A stretch of DNA of 64,000 nt from PGYT01 sp963675055 (GTDB lineage: Bacteria; Bacteroidota; Ignavibacteria; Ignavibacteriales; Melioribacteraceae). Below are positions 8,551 through 18,700 of the stretch, piece after piece (position 1 is the stretch's first letter; each line of letters begins with the position of its first letter). Below the pieces are notes generated by a model, which saw nothing but the letters and a program-made list of their open reading frames with translations, had not been told where the DNA came from and did no database searches. The stretch lies in NCBI GenBank assembly GCA_963675055.2, contig CAXXJE010000002.1:2170001-2234000 (forward strand), given 5' to 3'. A program made the translations under genes and the position numbers.

Positions 8551-9637
8551 ATTCTTTAATTTTCCTGTAAAGTGTTCTCTCGCTGATCTCAAGTAACTTA
8601 GCCGCATTTTTTTTATTCCACTTAGTAAAATTAAGAGCATTTAAAATTGCTTTCCTTTCAACAATATGCATCGGTGCAACTTCATTAATCTCAACGTGGT
8701 TATGCTGCTCCTGAGGCGACATATTACCGGCAAGACTTTTCAAATCCATAAGATCTTTCTTAATCTCAATGAGAGCACGGTAAATCATTTCCCTATCCAG
8801 GTCTTCCGGAGCTTTCTTTAAATGAACCGGTAAATTATGACTTTCACTCGTTTCTCTGTAAGATGACAGGAGAGGAACAAAAGCCTCGGTATCGAGCAAG
8901 TTGCTGCGGGTAAGTGCGGCTGCGGTTTCAATAACGTTTTTTAATTCTCTAACATTTCCCGGCCAATAGTAGCCGGTTAACAGATCATATGCCCGGGTTG
9001 TAATTTTAATCTCGGGCAGTTTGTTGCGTATTGAATACTCGCGCAGAAACATATCGGCCAATAACGGTATATCTTCCCTGCGCTGGCGGAGTGTCGGGAT
9101 TGTAAGAGTAACTGCTTTCAGCCGGAAGTATAAATCATTTCTGAATTTGTGTCTGTCCACTTCATCCTGAAGAGTCCTGTTGGATGCAGCGATAATTCTT
9201 ACATCTACATGAGTTACTTTCTCACTGCCGAGTCTCATAAAGTCGCCGGTCTCGAGTACTCTTAATAATTTAACCTGAGTGGTTATAGGCATCTCGCCGA
9301 TTTCATCGAGGAATAAAGTGCCGCCGTCGGCAATCTCGAAATAACCTTTGCGGCTGTCGTGTGCGCCGGTGAACGATCCTTTTTCGTGTCCGAACAATTC
9401 GCTTTCAAGTATACCTTCAGGAATTGCGCCACAGTTAACACTAACAAGTTTATTGCTTGCACGCGAACTTGCTTCGTGAATGGCTTTCGCAAAAACCTCT
9501 TTACCTGTTCCGCTTTCTCCCTGTATCAGTACGGAAATATCGGATTTAGCAACTTGCACTACTATGTCCACCAAATCTTTTATCTCTTTAGATTTGCCGA
9601 TAATACCGTGGGATTTTTGAAAATCTTCTCTACTCAT
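8537..9637 (-). CDS. Sigma-54-dependent activator without receiver domain
   Basis: 366 residues: AAA+ domain from about residue 10 and a Fis-type HTH at the end. Walker A is GESGTGKE (40-47), the sigma-54-contacting loop is GSFTGA (87-92, a variant of GAFTGA), Walker B is GGTLFLDEIGEMP (105-117), and the C-terminal helix pair is AAKLLEISERTLYRKIKEYDLH. There is no N-terminal receiver, GAF or PAS domain, so activity must be set by expression, a partner protein or ligand binding to the AAA+ domain. A PspF-like mode, with activity controlled by a partner, is a family precedent. Genomic coupling to lptE suggests an envelope-related regulon, which is inference. Confidence 0.94.
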   Translation of the reverse strand: MSREDFQKSHGIIGKSKEIKDLVDIVVQVAKSDISVLIQGESGTGKEVFAKAIHEASSRASNKLVSVNCGAIPEGILESELFGHEKGSFTGAHDSRKGYFEIADGGTLFLDEIGEMPITTQVKLLRVLETGDFMRLGSEKVTHVDVRIIAASNRTLQDEVDRHKFRNDLYFRLKAVTLTIPTLRQRREDIPLLADMFLREYSIRNKLPEIKITTRAYDLLTGYYWPGNVRELKNVIETAAALTRSNLLDTEAFVPLLSSYRETSESHNLPVHLKKAPEDLDREMIYRALIEIKKDLMDLKSLAGNMSPQEQHNHVEINEVAPMHIVERKAILNALNFTKWNKKNAAKLLEISERTLYRKIKEYDLH

Positions 9638-9709
9638 AAAAAATTATTTTACCGTTATTATAAAGGTAAATAAAACAGTGTTTTTTTTCGAGTTCAATAT
9701 AGGGTAAAA

Positions 9710-10459
9710 TTAAATGGAAATCTTAAGTCCGTCGTAAGCAACTGTAATATTAGGTCGTTTAAATGTTGTCTGAAGGAGAATCTTTTCATCCTTATCATCA
9801 ATATGAGTAAGATACGTATTCGCGATTCCCCTGGCTTCTATAGTTGATAGAATGTCATCGATGGAAATATGGGTAGTCTCGCAGATTAGATAATCGATTG
9901 AGTAGTCATAAAATAAAAGTAAGTCATCTGCATCCCCGATATCCGAAGTATATAAAACCTTTTCCTCTCCATTATTTATAAGGAGGCTTGAGGAATAGAA
10001 AACATCACGGTTTTCGATTTCGAGTTTATTACGTATATGACTATTGAGTCTGGGGAGTATCTTGAGTTTTGATGATAATTTGATACTCTTATTATTATGA
10101 TACCCTTCTATATTAATAGGAAACCTTTTTCTTATCCCGTCAAGATAGCTGTGCAATAATAATGAGTCGAAAAATTCATTCATACTTTTATGAATATAAA
10201 TGTTAAGCGGAGATTTTCTATTAGTCAAACGCATATTTACCAGCAGTGTTAGAATGCCGGTGTAATGATCGGGGTGGAAGTGGGTGATTATTATAGAAGT
10301 AATCGAGTTGTAATTTATATCTTGCGAGAGAAGCGCTTTCGAAATCCCGTCGCCGCAGTCTATTAAACACCGTTCGGAATCAGCATCCAGCAGCAGCGAT
10401 GAGTGATATCTCTTTAATGAACTTTTACCGGAACCGGTTCCTGTGAATGTAAGTATCAC
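9710..10459 (-). CDS. Metallo-beta-lactamase-fold hydrolase (RNase Z/AtsA-like)
   Basis: 249 residues, cytosolic. The metal motif HFHPDH is at 60-65 within IIITHFHPDHYTGIL. A later Asp ligand lies in LYTSDIGDADDL and further His candidates are in CETTHIS and YLTHIDD near the end. The start (FTGTGSGKSSLKRYHSS) resembles the RNase Z/arylsulfatase AtsA branch rather than true beta-lactamases. The substrate cannot be read from sequence; phosphodiester or ester hydrolysis is likely. It lies 8 bases after the SPOR gene and 72 bases before the sigma-54 activator. Confidence 0.85.
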   Translation of the reverse strand: MILTFTGTGSGKSSLKRYHSSLLLDADSERCLIDCGDGISKALLSQDINYNSITSIIITHFHPDHYTGILTLLVNMRLTNRKSPLNIYIHKSMNEFFDSLLLHSYLDGIRKRFPINIEGYHNNKSIKLSSKLKILPRLNSHIRNKLEIENRDVFYSSSLLINNGEEKVLYTSDIGDADDLLLFYDYSIDYLICETTHISIDDILSTIEARGIANTYLTHIDDKDEKILLQTTFKRPNITVAYDGLKISI

Positions 10460-10467
10460 GATAGAAC

Positions 10468-11181
10468 TTAATTAAGTGGAATGATTCTGCCTTCAAGATT
10501 ATAATCGCTTTTTAATTTTGCGAGAAACTTGTCGGCATCTTCGCGGGATCTAAATTGCCCGACTGTTACCACATTAAATATAGAACCGCCGATTTCTTTT
10601 GGGAATACAGAAGATTCGTATCCGTCTTGCTGAAATTTTTCGGAAAGCTTTCTGGCATTCCCGTTATTCAGGAACGCGCCCGCTTGTATGGAAAATTTAT
10701 ATTCCACAGCCGAAGTAGTCTTAGGCACAACAGGTGCCTTGGGAACAGTAGGTGCGGATTCGTAAGTGCTTTCATCATCATCCGGTATAGTCCTGTCAAC
10801 AGCCTTAATATACGGCGAGGAAGGATACTTATTCTTTAAGAGTGATTTTAATTCTTCTGCTTTCCCGTAAATACCTCTGGCGTAATAATATGAAAATATT
10901 CTGTATAGAGAAGCGTCCGCGTAATTGCTTTGCGGGCTGTGGATATAAATATCTTCATAAATGGAATTAGCTAATTCACCGTCTTCGGTTAGAACAGCTT
11001 CCAGAAACTTCACAGAAGGGTCCTCGGTATGGAGAACTTTTAAATTGTCAAGGTTACTTTTAGCCTCACTAATATTACCCGATTCAATTAATTTCAGTGA
11101 TGCGGTAATATTTTGTTCCTGCGCAAGCATTACATATGCAGTGAATAGAATTATAAAGTATATGATTTTTTTTCGGTCCAT
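10468..11181 (-). CDS. Exported SPOR-domain protein
   Basis: 237 residues. Signal peptide at 1-20 (ending MLAQ), a helical TPR-like middle (residues 25-125), a Pro/Ser/Thr-rich linker (EDDDEST to PVVPKTTS), and a C-terminal SPOR domain at about 160-237 (YKFSIQAGAF, then FNVVTVGQFRSREDADKFLAKL). SPOR domains bind denuded peptidoglycan and recruit proteins to the septum. The gene starts 3 bases after the miaB stop. A role at the cell wall is likely; the partner is unknown. Confidence 0.88.
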   Translation of the reverse strand: MDRKKIIYFIILFTAYVMLAQEQNITASLKLIESGNISEAKSNLDNLKVLHTEDPSVKFLEAVLTEDGELANSIYEDIYIHSPQSNYADASLYRIFSYYYARGIYGKAEELKSLLKNKYPSSPYIKAVDRTIPDDDESTYESAPTVPKAPVVPKTTSAVEYKFSIQAGAFLNNGNARKLSEKFQQDGYESSVFPKEIGGSIFNVVTVGQFRSREDADKFLAKLKSDYNLEGRIIPLN

Positions 11182-11184
11182 TGC

Positions 11185-12531
11185 TTATACAGTTTCCATT
11201 ACACCTTTATTATAAGGTAATACAATTTCTTCAAAAGTGCCGAACAAAGTTGCGGAGGTTGCTCTGTTGATTTTAACTTTGACATAGTCACCTACGTATA
11301 TAGAATCATCCTTTGGAAGCACAACAACTTTGTTTGAATCTGTTCTTCCCGCTAAAAACTCGTCCGACTTTTTACTAAATCCTTCTACAAGAACAATCTC
11401 ATTAGTACCGATCAGTTTTTGATTAAGTTCGTACGAGATTGTTTGCTGCAAATCAATAATCTCATTTAAGCGTTTTGTTTTTGTTTCTTCAGGAACATCA
11501 TCATTCATCCTGTAAGCTTTGGTGCCTTCACGCGGAGAGTACTTAAACATATAAGCGCCGTCGTACTTTACCTTCTGCATAACATCAAGAGTCATTATGT
11601 GATCTTCATACGTCTCCGTAGGGAAGCCTGAAATTATATCCGTTGAGAAACTAACACCTTTAATAATAGTCCGGGCTTTGTCGATAAGGTTCAGGTAATG
11701 ATCAATAGTATATGTTCTGTTCATCGCATCGAGGATTCTGTCCGAACCGCTTTGAACGGGAAGGTGAATGTAATTGCAAATATTATCATGCTCTGTGATG
11801 GTATATAATAACTTGTCGGAAAGATCCTGGGGATGTGATGTGGTAAACCTAATTCTCATCGCAGGATCAACCTCGGCACTTGCGGCAAGTAGATCTGCAA
11901 AGTCATACGACTCGTCCAGATACGAATTTACGTTTTGACCGAGCAGTGTAACTTCTCTGAATCCCTTAGCCGAAAGGATTGCTATCTCATTCTTAATTGA
12001 ATCTAATGAACGACTGCGTTCACGTCCGCGTGTAAAAGGTACAACGCAGAATGTACAGAACTTGTCGCATCCTCTCATAACCGATATCCATGCGGAAAGT
12101 CCGTCTTCACGATAGGGGATTAAATCATCGTAAGTCTCGGTTCGCGAAAGTTTAACCCCGATACCTTTTTCACCGGCGAAGGCGGTATCGATGAATTCGG
12201 GGAGTCGTCTGTATTCGTCAGGTCCTACAACCAGGTCGACCATTTTTTTATCTTCCATCAAATCTTTGCGAAGTCTTTCCGCCATGCAGCCGAGTATACC
12301 GACAACAGTACCCGGCTTGTTGTCCTTTATTTTCTTGATATTGCCGAGTCTGCCATAGATACGTTGTTCGGCGTTTTCACGTATGCTGCAGGTATTCAGC
12401 AGTATTACATCGGCATTTTTTATTTCCTCAGTAACTTCGTATCCTTTGTTCTTTAATATGCCCATTACCAATTCGGTGTCGGCAATGTTCATCTGGCACC
12501 CGTAAGTCTCAATATATATATTGTTTTTCAT
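11185..12531 (-). CDS. miaB: tRNA-2-methylthio-N6-dimethylallyladenosine synthase MiaB
   Basis: 448 residues, standard for MiaB. It methylthiolates i6A37 of tRNAs reading UNN codons. The N-terminal MTTase domain carries the cluster cysteines Cys12 (ETYGCQMN), Cys48 (LNTCSIRENAEQR) and Cys82 (LGCMAERL). The radical SAM domain has Cys155, Cys159 and Cys162 in MRGCDKFCTFCVVPFTRGRERSR. The C-terminal TRAM domain is at about 375-440. The ENAEQRIYGRLG sequence and GRERSR are MiaB-specific rather than RimO or MtaB. It is the first gene of a long minus-strand run; upstream lies only the repeat region. Confidence 0.97.
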   Translation of the reverse strand: MKNNIYIETYGCQMNIADTELVMGILKNKGYEVTEEIKNADVILLNTCSIRENAEQRIYGRLGNIKKIKDNKPGTVVGILGCMAERLRKDLMEDKKMVDLVVGPDEYRRLPEFIDTAFAGEKGIGVKLSRTETYDDLIPYREDGLSAWISVMRGCDKFCTFCVVPFTRGRERSRSLDSIKNEIAILSAKGFREVTLLGQNVNSYLDESYDFADLLAASAEVDPAMRIRFTTSHPQDLSDKLLYTITEHDNICNYIHLPVQSGSDRILDAMNRTYTIDHYLNLIDKARTIIKGVSFSTDIISGFPTETYEDHIMTLDVMQKVKYDGAYMFKYSPREGTKAYRMNDDVPEETKTKRLNEIIDLQQTISYELNQKLIGTNEIVLVEGFSKKSDEFLAGRTDSNKVVVLPKDDSIYVGDYVKVKINRATSATLFGTFEEIVLPYNKGVMETV

Positions 12532-12692
12532 TCTCTTCGACTTTCATACATTATTAATAAATTGAACCTGCAAAACTAAAGATACTACCTCCAAAATACA
12601 ATATGCGGATTTTCTTAATAGAGCGGACATAAATGCATCGGAGGGTGGGAACTCATAAAGCACTGCGAGGTACACTAAAGGATAATAGTACC

Positions 12693-13469
12693 GCACCTAA
12701 GGTGCCTGAGTTTGGTCTGTTACCATAGTATCGCACCTACGGCGCTGTTGTACTGGTTGACTGTCCTCGGTTGGTTACCATAGTATCGCGCCTACGGCGC
12801 TGAAGAGGACTTGTGCTTTTATATTTTACCATACTGACGCACCTACGGTGCTGTTATACCGGTTGACTGTCCTTGGTTGTTTACCATAAAGACGCACCTA
12901 CGGTGCTGTTGTACCGGTTGACTGTCCTTGGTTGCTTACCATAGTATCGCACCTACGGTGCTTGGATCCTGTTAGGACTTTTAGTATAACGCACCAAGGG
13001 TGCTTGGAGCTGCGAAGTGTTGCGAATTTGTTATACTGCTGATTCGATGTTGTCGAAGATCTTCTTAGCTCCGTCAGGAGCGTGACTATGGTATAATCCT
13101 GGATATAAAACAAAAAAAACTCCGTGGGAGTGAAATTATCTTCTATGTGATTCCCGGCATACATTTTATTCGTATGGATCTACGATCGCTCCGGGATTGG
13201 GATGTTTTGGAAAAGTCGCTATAGTATCGCACCCATGGCGCTGCAAGGAACTTGTACTATTATAGGTTGCCATAATATCGCGCCTATGGCGCTTGGATCC
13301 TATTGAGACTTTTAGAATAATCTACCGACGGAACTTGGGGTCATGTCAAGACTTTCGGATTGCCACGATATTAATTATGTGATAGGGGCTGTTCTAATTA
13401 TTTCAAGCTCCGCTAGGAGCGTAATTATGGTATAAAGAATGTGGTTAAAGCAACAAGCTCCATAGGAGC
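12693..13469. repeat. REP-like palindrome array, left of the transposase
   Basis: A non-coding stretch (12541-13476) filled with a short imperfect palindrome. In one orientation it reads as gcacc/ggtgc or gcgcc/ggcgc arms around a 3-4 base loop, starting at about 12693, 12733, 12788, 12839, 12894, 12949, 12991, 13229 and 13280, usually preceded by taccatagtatc. In the other orientation it reads gctcc/ggagc followed by gnnactatggta, at about 13068, 13407 and 13457. The flank of the second type is the reverse complement of the first, so both are one family. Units at 12788-12949 recur every 51-55 bases with a shared spacer (accggttgactgtcc). No ORF here looks real. Confidence 0.85.
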
Positions 13470-13476
13470 GCAACTA

Positions 13477-13941
13477 TTACGTATCGATCCAATCAAATAA
13501 ATACTCGGGTTTATATTGAATATTATAGCCTTCCAACAATTCAATGTATTCTTCCTTAAAGGTTTTGCGACGGTGATGCTCTTCCTGAGTCATTACATAG
13601 TTTATAACTTTATCTCTCTGTGAACGGGAATAGGAAAATGCTCCATATCCTGTTTGCCAGTGGAATTTGTGCGCCAGGAATTTATTTTCATTTAACCATT
13701 TTGAAGAATTGCTTTTTACTATTCTTGCAATTTCCGAAACTGAACTTGAGGGATTCAATTCAAAAAAAGTGTGGACATGATCAGAATAGCCGTTCACAGC
13801 CAAAGGGTAGTGATTTGATTCTTTTAATATCCCGTAGATGTATTTGAACACTCTTTCGCGAATATCCTTATGTAATAATGTTTGACGCGACTGAACTACA
13901 AATATCATGTGAATATTAATTTGTGTGTAAGTGTTTGCCAT
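13477..13941 (-). mobile_element. IS200-like / REP-associated tyrosine transposase (Y1 HUH)
   Basis: A 154-residue single-domain Y1 transposase. The HUH motif is His55-Val-His57 in NGYSDHVHTFFEL, and the nucleophile is Tyr115 in KVINYVMTQEEHHRRKTF with Gln119 in the usual YxxxQ position. It is intact. The start MANTYTQINIHMIFVVQ and the GYGAFSYSRSQ segment are typical of the Bacteroidota tnpA branch. The family nicks and joins single-stranded DNA at hairpins. There is no TnpB/IscB partner, and the gene is embedded in palindromes of the kind such enzymes recognise, so a REP-associated (RAYT-like) role is the best reading. Confidence 0.9.
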
Positions 13942-14064
13942 GACATGTTCCCCTGGAATTGTTTTGAAAGATAGTTTAATCTCGTGTCATGTTTACTTAA
14001 AGTCAAGTAATTATATTTAATATACTGCCGATGTGGTTCATTCTTTTCTTGTTTTCAATGTATC

Positions 14065-14340
14065 GCACTTATGGCGCTGATGAGGACTTGTGCATTTATC
14101 GGTTACCATAATGACGCACCTACGGTGCTGTTGTACCGGTTGACTGTCCTTGGTTGCTTACCATAGTATCGCACCTATGGCGCTGATGGGGATTTATACT
14201 TTAGTCCTTTACCATAATATCGTGCCTAAGGCACTCTTACCAAGACACCCTTTTTGTAGTCGTGGTTATAATAAGCTCCTTTAGGAGCGTTACTACGGTA
14301 TAAAAGGCTTCGGTCAAAATACTTCAAGCTCCGGAGGAGC
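14065..14340. repeat. REP-like palindrome array, right of the transposase
   Basis: The same palindrome family continues between the transposase and rpiA (13942-14469, no genes). The gcacc/ggtgc orientation starts at about 14065, 14116, 14171 and 14222, spaced 51, 55 and 51 bases. The opposite gctcc/ggagc orientation starts at about 14275 and 14328. As on the left side, the array ends nearest the flanking gene with the gctcc type. Facing units form inverted pairs that could fold into long cruciforms. Confidence 0.85.
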
Positions 14341-14469
14341 GAAACAACTTCCTGTGACTTCTCGCAATTTTTCAGATTATTCTTAATAAAACACTTCCAA
14401 TATTAAAATATTTTTAATATGATGTGCATGTCAGATTTATTCTTTTAGATTAAATGTCTTTTTGTCGCA

Positions 14470-15177
14470 ATGATAATTGATGAATTAAAACGAAAAGCGG
14501 CTGAAAAATCGGTCGAGTATGTTAAATCGGGTATGGTGCTTGGATTGGGAACCGGAAGCACTGTGCATTTCATACTTCTTCGTCTTGCAGAACTTATTAA
14601 GGCAGGAGCCCTTACCAATATTGTCGGGATTCCAACTTCCGAAGATACCGAGAGGAAGTCGAGGGAACTGGGTATACCGATTTCTACACTTGATGAATAT
14701 CCTCAAATTGATTTAGTTTTGGATGGCGCGGATGAAGTTGATGTTAACTTAAATCTGATAAAAGGCGGCGGCGGTGCGATGCTCCGCGAAAAGATTATTG
14801 CTCAGGCAGGTAAGGAGTTTATCGTTGTTGTTGACCAAGGCAAGTTGTCTGAAAGTCTTTTTACCAAATTCGATTTACCTGTTGAGGTAATAAAAATGGC
14901 TTTGAGAAGTGAGGAAAATTTTTTAAATAGCATTGGCGGTCGGCCGAAATTGAGAATAGTTAATAATAATACATTTATTACCGACGAGGGGAACATAATT
15001 CTTGACACCAAATTCGAACCGAATCAGGACCTTGCAACATTGAACGCAATGTTGAATGAGAGGGCAGGAATTGTCGGGCACGGACTGTTTCTTAATTCTA
15101 CTGAAACAGTTGTTGTAGGCGGTGTTGAGAATGTTAAAATATTATCGAAAAAGCAAGTAAATGCAAAAATTTTATAA
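14470..15177 (+). CDS. rpiA: Ribose-5-phosphate isomerase A
   Basis: 235 residues, full length. It interconverts ribose 5-phosphate and ribulose 5-phosphate in the non-oxidative pentose phosphate pathway. Family blocks are present in order: LGLGTGSTVHF at about 24-34 (phosphate loop), VGIPTSEDTERKSRELGIP, DLVLDGADEVDVNLNLIKGGGGAMLREKI (with the catalytic Asp/Glu and the Lys-Gly-rich loop), and VVVDQGKLSESL. It is a single gene between the repeat region and the giant surface gene. No clear ribosome site precedes the ATG. Confidence 0.97.
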   Translation: MIIDELKRKAAEKSVEYVKSGMVLGLGTGSTVHFILLRLAELIKAGALTNIVGIPTSEDTERKSRELGIPISTLDEYPQIDLVLDGADEVDVNLNLIKGGGGAMLREKIIAQAGKEFIVVVDQGKLSESLFTKFDLPVEVIKMALRSEENFLNSIGGRPKLRIVNNNTFITDEGNIILDTKFEPNQDLATLNAMLNERAGIVGHGLFLNSTETVVVGGVENVKILSKKQVNAKIL

Positions 15178-15719
15178 CGGAAAAATTTAAAATATTGTTT
15201 GCTTATTAGAGCAAATAGTATAATATTTATCATGATATTTATTGGAAATTCTTATTTGAGCAACCTCACATCACAATGTAAAATAATAATATTGACGAGT
15301 ATAGAATCAACCCTTCAGTATTCAGGAGTAGTAGATAGGTATATGTTTTAACCAAATAACAGGGCCTGTAAATATTTTCTTTTAAGAAATTACTTTAGAA
15401 GGCGCTTGTATAATTTGATTATAGTTGAAATTATATAATTATTATTTTCCGTGGAAATGTTGACAAACAGATCAAATTTGTATATTTTTCAAAAAAATGT
15501 TAATTACACTTTTACAATAGTGTCGATTCGAGGGGATTATTAAACTTGAATATAAATTTTACTAAAGAAATAACTTCAAATTATATTAAAAAAACATGGA
15601 GGATTTTTAATGACGAAAAACTTACCACCCTAAGTTATACTTTCCTCTACAACACTATTTCTAATAAAATAGTTTTTAACGAACGGAAATTAAATCTATT
15701 AATATTTTCGGAGTAAAAT
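15178..15719 (+). promoter_or_regulatory. 542-base leader region of the giant surface gene, with a 7-codon mini-ORF
   Basis: No normal gene lies here. A TTGACA at 15460-15465 followed after 15 bases by TATATT (15481-15486) is a weak promoter candidate. A mini-ORF at 15610-15633 (ATG, 7 codons, MTKNLPP, TAA) has a strong GGAGGA site six bases before its ATG, which is notable because strong ribosome sites are uncommon in this lineage. The giant gene has its own CGGAG before the ATG at 15720. The mini-ORF could be a leader peptide or chance; nothing decides this from sequence. Confidence 0.35.
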
Positions 15720-18700
15720 ATGAATCTTAAAAAACTTTCTTCAAAACTTGGTCTCGCATTGGTTATGCTTGTCTTTTTGGCAAGTACTGCTTTTGCACAG
15801 GCTTATGTAAGTGCCACTGATGGTGATGATAACGTAGGTGATGGTACAATGGGTAACCCGTACCTCACTATCACAAATGGTATTACCAAGGCTGGTGACG
15901 GAGGCACTGTTATCATCGAACCAGGTGACTATAATGAAACAGTTACTGTTCCAAATGATATGACCATCACTGCCTCAGATTTTGGTGGTACTGGTTTCTC
16001 AACAGTAACAATCAATGGCTTGGTTATTAGTACTACTAACGCTGGTGATGTTGTGTCGTTTGCTGAATCCGGCTTGAATTTCTTTATTGAAAATGCTAAT
16101 GACTTAACGCTTACTAAAGGTGTTCTCAATATTGGTGCAGCAAACGTTACACTTCAAACTGGTCTGACAATTACCAGAACTGCTGGGTCAATTAACGCGA
16201 CACCAACATTTACGGATATTAATGTTACATATAATGGTACAGGTGATATCGTAGCTGGTCCAGAACTTCCTGCAGATATAGGAACAGGTGTTTTGACGGT
16301 TGCAATAACTGCTGGTAAATCTTTAACAGCCACTAACGCACTAACTACTGGTGGTGGATTAGTTCTTACTTCCGGTAACTTTACTTTATCAGGTGATTTG
16401 ACATTAGAAGGTGCTGCTAACGTTGTAATGGGCGGAGCTAACGCGGATGATGTTACATTGGGAAATGTAACTGTTGAATCTGGTGCTACACTTGCTAATC
16501 CTGTTATCAACAATGGTGGTACAGCCGCATCTACATTAACACTAACTGGCAACCTATCATTTGAACATGATGGTGTTTTAGCCGGTGATGCAACAACAAC
16601 CATTCAAAATGGTGCTGGTGACATGACATTAAACAATGGGTTTGATGTTGTTGGCGCTACTGTTGGTGGAACTGCAAGAACTGTTGACGTGGCTGTTACT
16701 AACGGTGCTGGTGACTTAACTGCTAGCGATGAAATCGAAGCTACTGTTATTACTAATGGCGCTGGTAAAATTGTTGTTACCGGTGGTTCAGGTACTAACT
16801 TGGTCAATAATACTGCTGCTGGTGTTTTTGAACTTGCAGCTGATTTTGAGCTATCTGGAGCAGCCATTAGTATTGGTAATGGTACTGCGGTAGTAAAATT
16901 AAACGCAAACACTCTTTCACTTTCAAATAATGCTGCTGTTGTTACTTTGACAGGTGATATTATTTCAACAACTGCTTCTACTGTTGGTAGTGGTACTGTT
17001 GCAATTACCGGTAACAAGACTACTGTAAATGGTGCAGGTGAAATGCCGAATATTTCTATCGCATCCGGTAAAGAGCTGGAAATTACCAACGGCTTTACTG
17101 CTTATGGTAATGTTACGAATGCCGGTAATTTGGATGTTGATGGTGCTACTACTGTTTCAGGTAATCTTACATCAACTGGACTGGTTGACCTTATCGGTGC
17201 CGGTATAACAGTTGAAGGTGACTATGCGCAGAATACTGATGGTACACTTAACTTTGGTGCCAACACTTTTGCTATCGAAGGTGACTGGTTCAGAGATTCA
17301 AATGTACTTAATGACGTAACTTTCGGTACTGGTACTCTTACTTTTCAAGGGTCAGGCGCTGCTGTCTGGACACCGGGTGCTCAGTTGACTATCGCAAACG
17401 TTATAATTAACAAAGCATTGGCTGCTGAAACTGTGACATTGACACAGTCAGTAAAAATCGATGCTAACTTTACTATTACAACAGGTCAATTAAGACTTGA
17501 CAACCACCTTAGAATGTTGAGTGGTGTGTTTACGAATGGTTCTTCAGGTTATCTTTCAAATAATGACAATGCGTTTTTGATTATAGATGGCGCATCTAAC
17601 CTGGCTGGTGCAGCAACATATTCAAATTTGGATATGAGAGCTAACACTACTCTTAATAATGCTATTACTATAAATGGTATAGTTCATCATAGAACCGGTA
17701 CATTAGCACTTGGTGGTTTTAACGCAACTTGGGATGATGATTATTCCAGAGATAATGAATATAATTTCTATACTGATGCTGCAGTAATTGTAGCAGGTGG
17801 TGGTACATTTGCTGTCGCAGCAGGTGTTACATATGACTTGACATATCTGGAAACAACAGCTACTACAGCTGGAGTTGAAAGATTGGCTGCTGGTATCAGA
17901 AACTTAACAATAAATACTGAAGGTACAACCATTCGTTTGGGTGGAGCAACTACTATAACAGGTGCTCTTTCGGTGACTGGTGAAAATAATGGCACAGCTG
18001 CCCTTGATCTTCAGGATGGTAACCTGACACTGGCTGGCGATGGCATTACTCACTCAATATTGGGTACTGTATCTGACGTTGCAGCCTCAAACGATCTTAT
18101 TGTAACCGGCGATGGTGCCACTATTGATGGTGGAACAGCTACTACTTCAGATCGTACAATTGAAGATTTAACAGTCAACCTTGCTGCTGCAAGTGAAACA
18201 TTCACTCTTAAAAATATCATTAACATTACATTGTTAACCAACACACTGGGTACATCAACTGTTTCGTTGGTAGACGATGGAAAAGCTACTGTTCTTGATG
18301 ATGCAACATTGGGTGATCTTGAATTAACAGCCGGTACAGTTACTTTAACATTGGGTGGAGCAACACCTGATGATATTACAAATGCTTCAGTATTGCAAGC
18401 TGGTACTTTGAATTTAGGAAGCGATCTTGTTTTTGCTGCTGCATTAAGTCAAGGTGCTACAGCTGATGCTGCTATAAACTTGAACTCTTATGATCTCACT
18501 GTTAAAGGTGATTTCACACACAATAATGCCGGTCAGATTACAGGTACTGGTGTCTTAACGATGGACGCAACCGGTGCATCAACCGATATGATTTTGACAT
18601 CTGATCTTTCAGTTTCTAATTTGGAAATTAAAGCTGGCGGAAATGATGTTGACTTAACTGTTGGGGATGTAGATGTAACTGATAGTTTCACATTAACTTC

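Noticed and set aside
8551..8640. Longer start for LptE at 8640
   Set aside because: It would place the lipoprotein signal peptide 30 residues inside the chain and overlap the sigma-54 activator by 104 bases.
12733..12960. CRISPR-like regular repeats
   Set aside because: Repeats are short palindromes with related, not unique, spacers, spacing of 51/55 is shared with the spacer itself being repeated, both orientations occur, and no cas genes are present.
12898..13164. 88-codon minus-strand reading frame in the repeat island
   Set aside because: It reads through REP units and spacers, has no family pattern or ribosome site, and the sequence is better explained as repeats.
16154..17089. Two long minus-strand reading frames (149 and 161 codons) inside the giant surface gene
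   Set aside because: They are mirror frames made open by the uniform GGT/GCT/ACA codon use of the sense gene. They are hydrophobic Val/Ala/Pro-rich and match no family; the plus-strand gene has a signal peptide, domains and a sorting tail.
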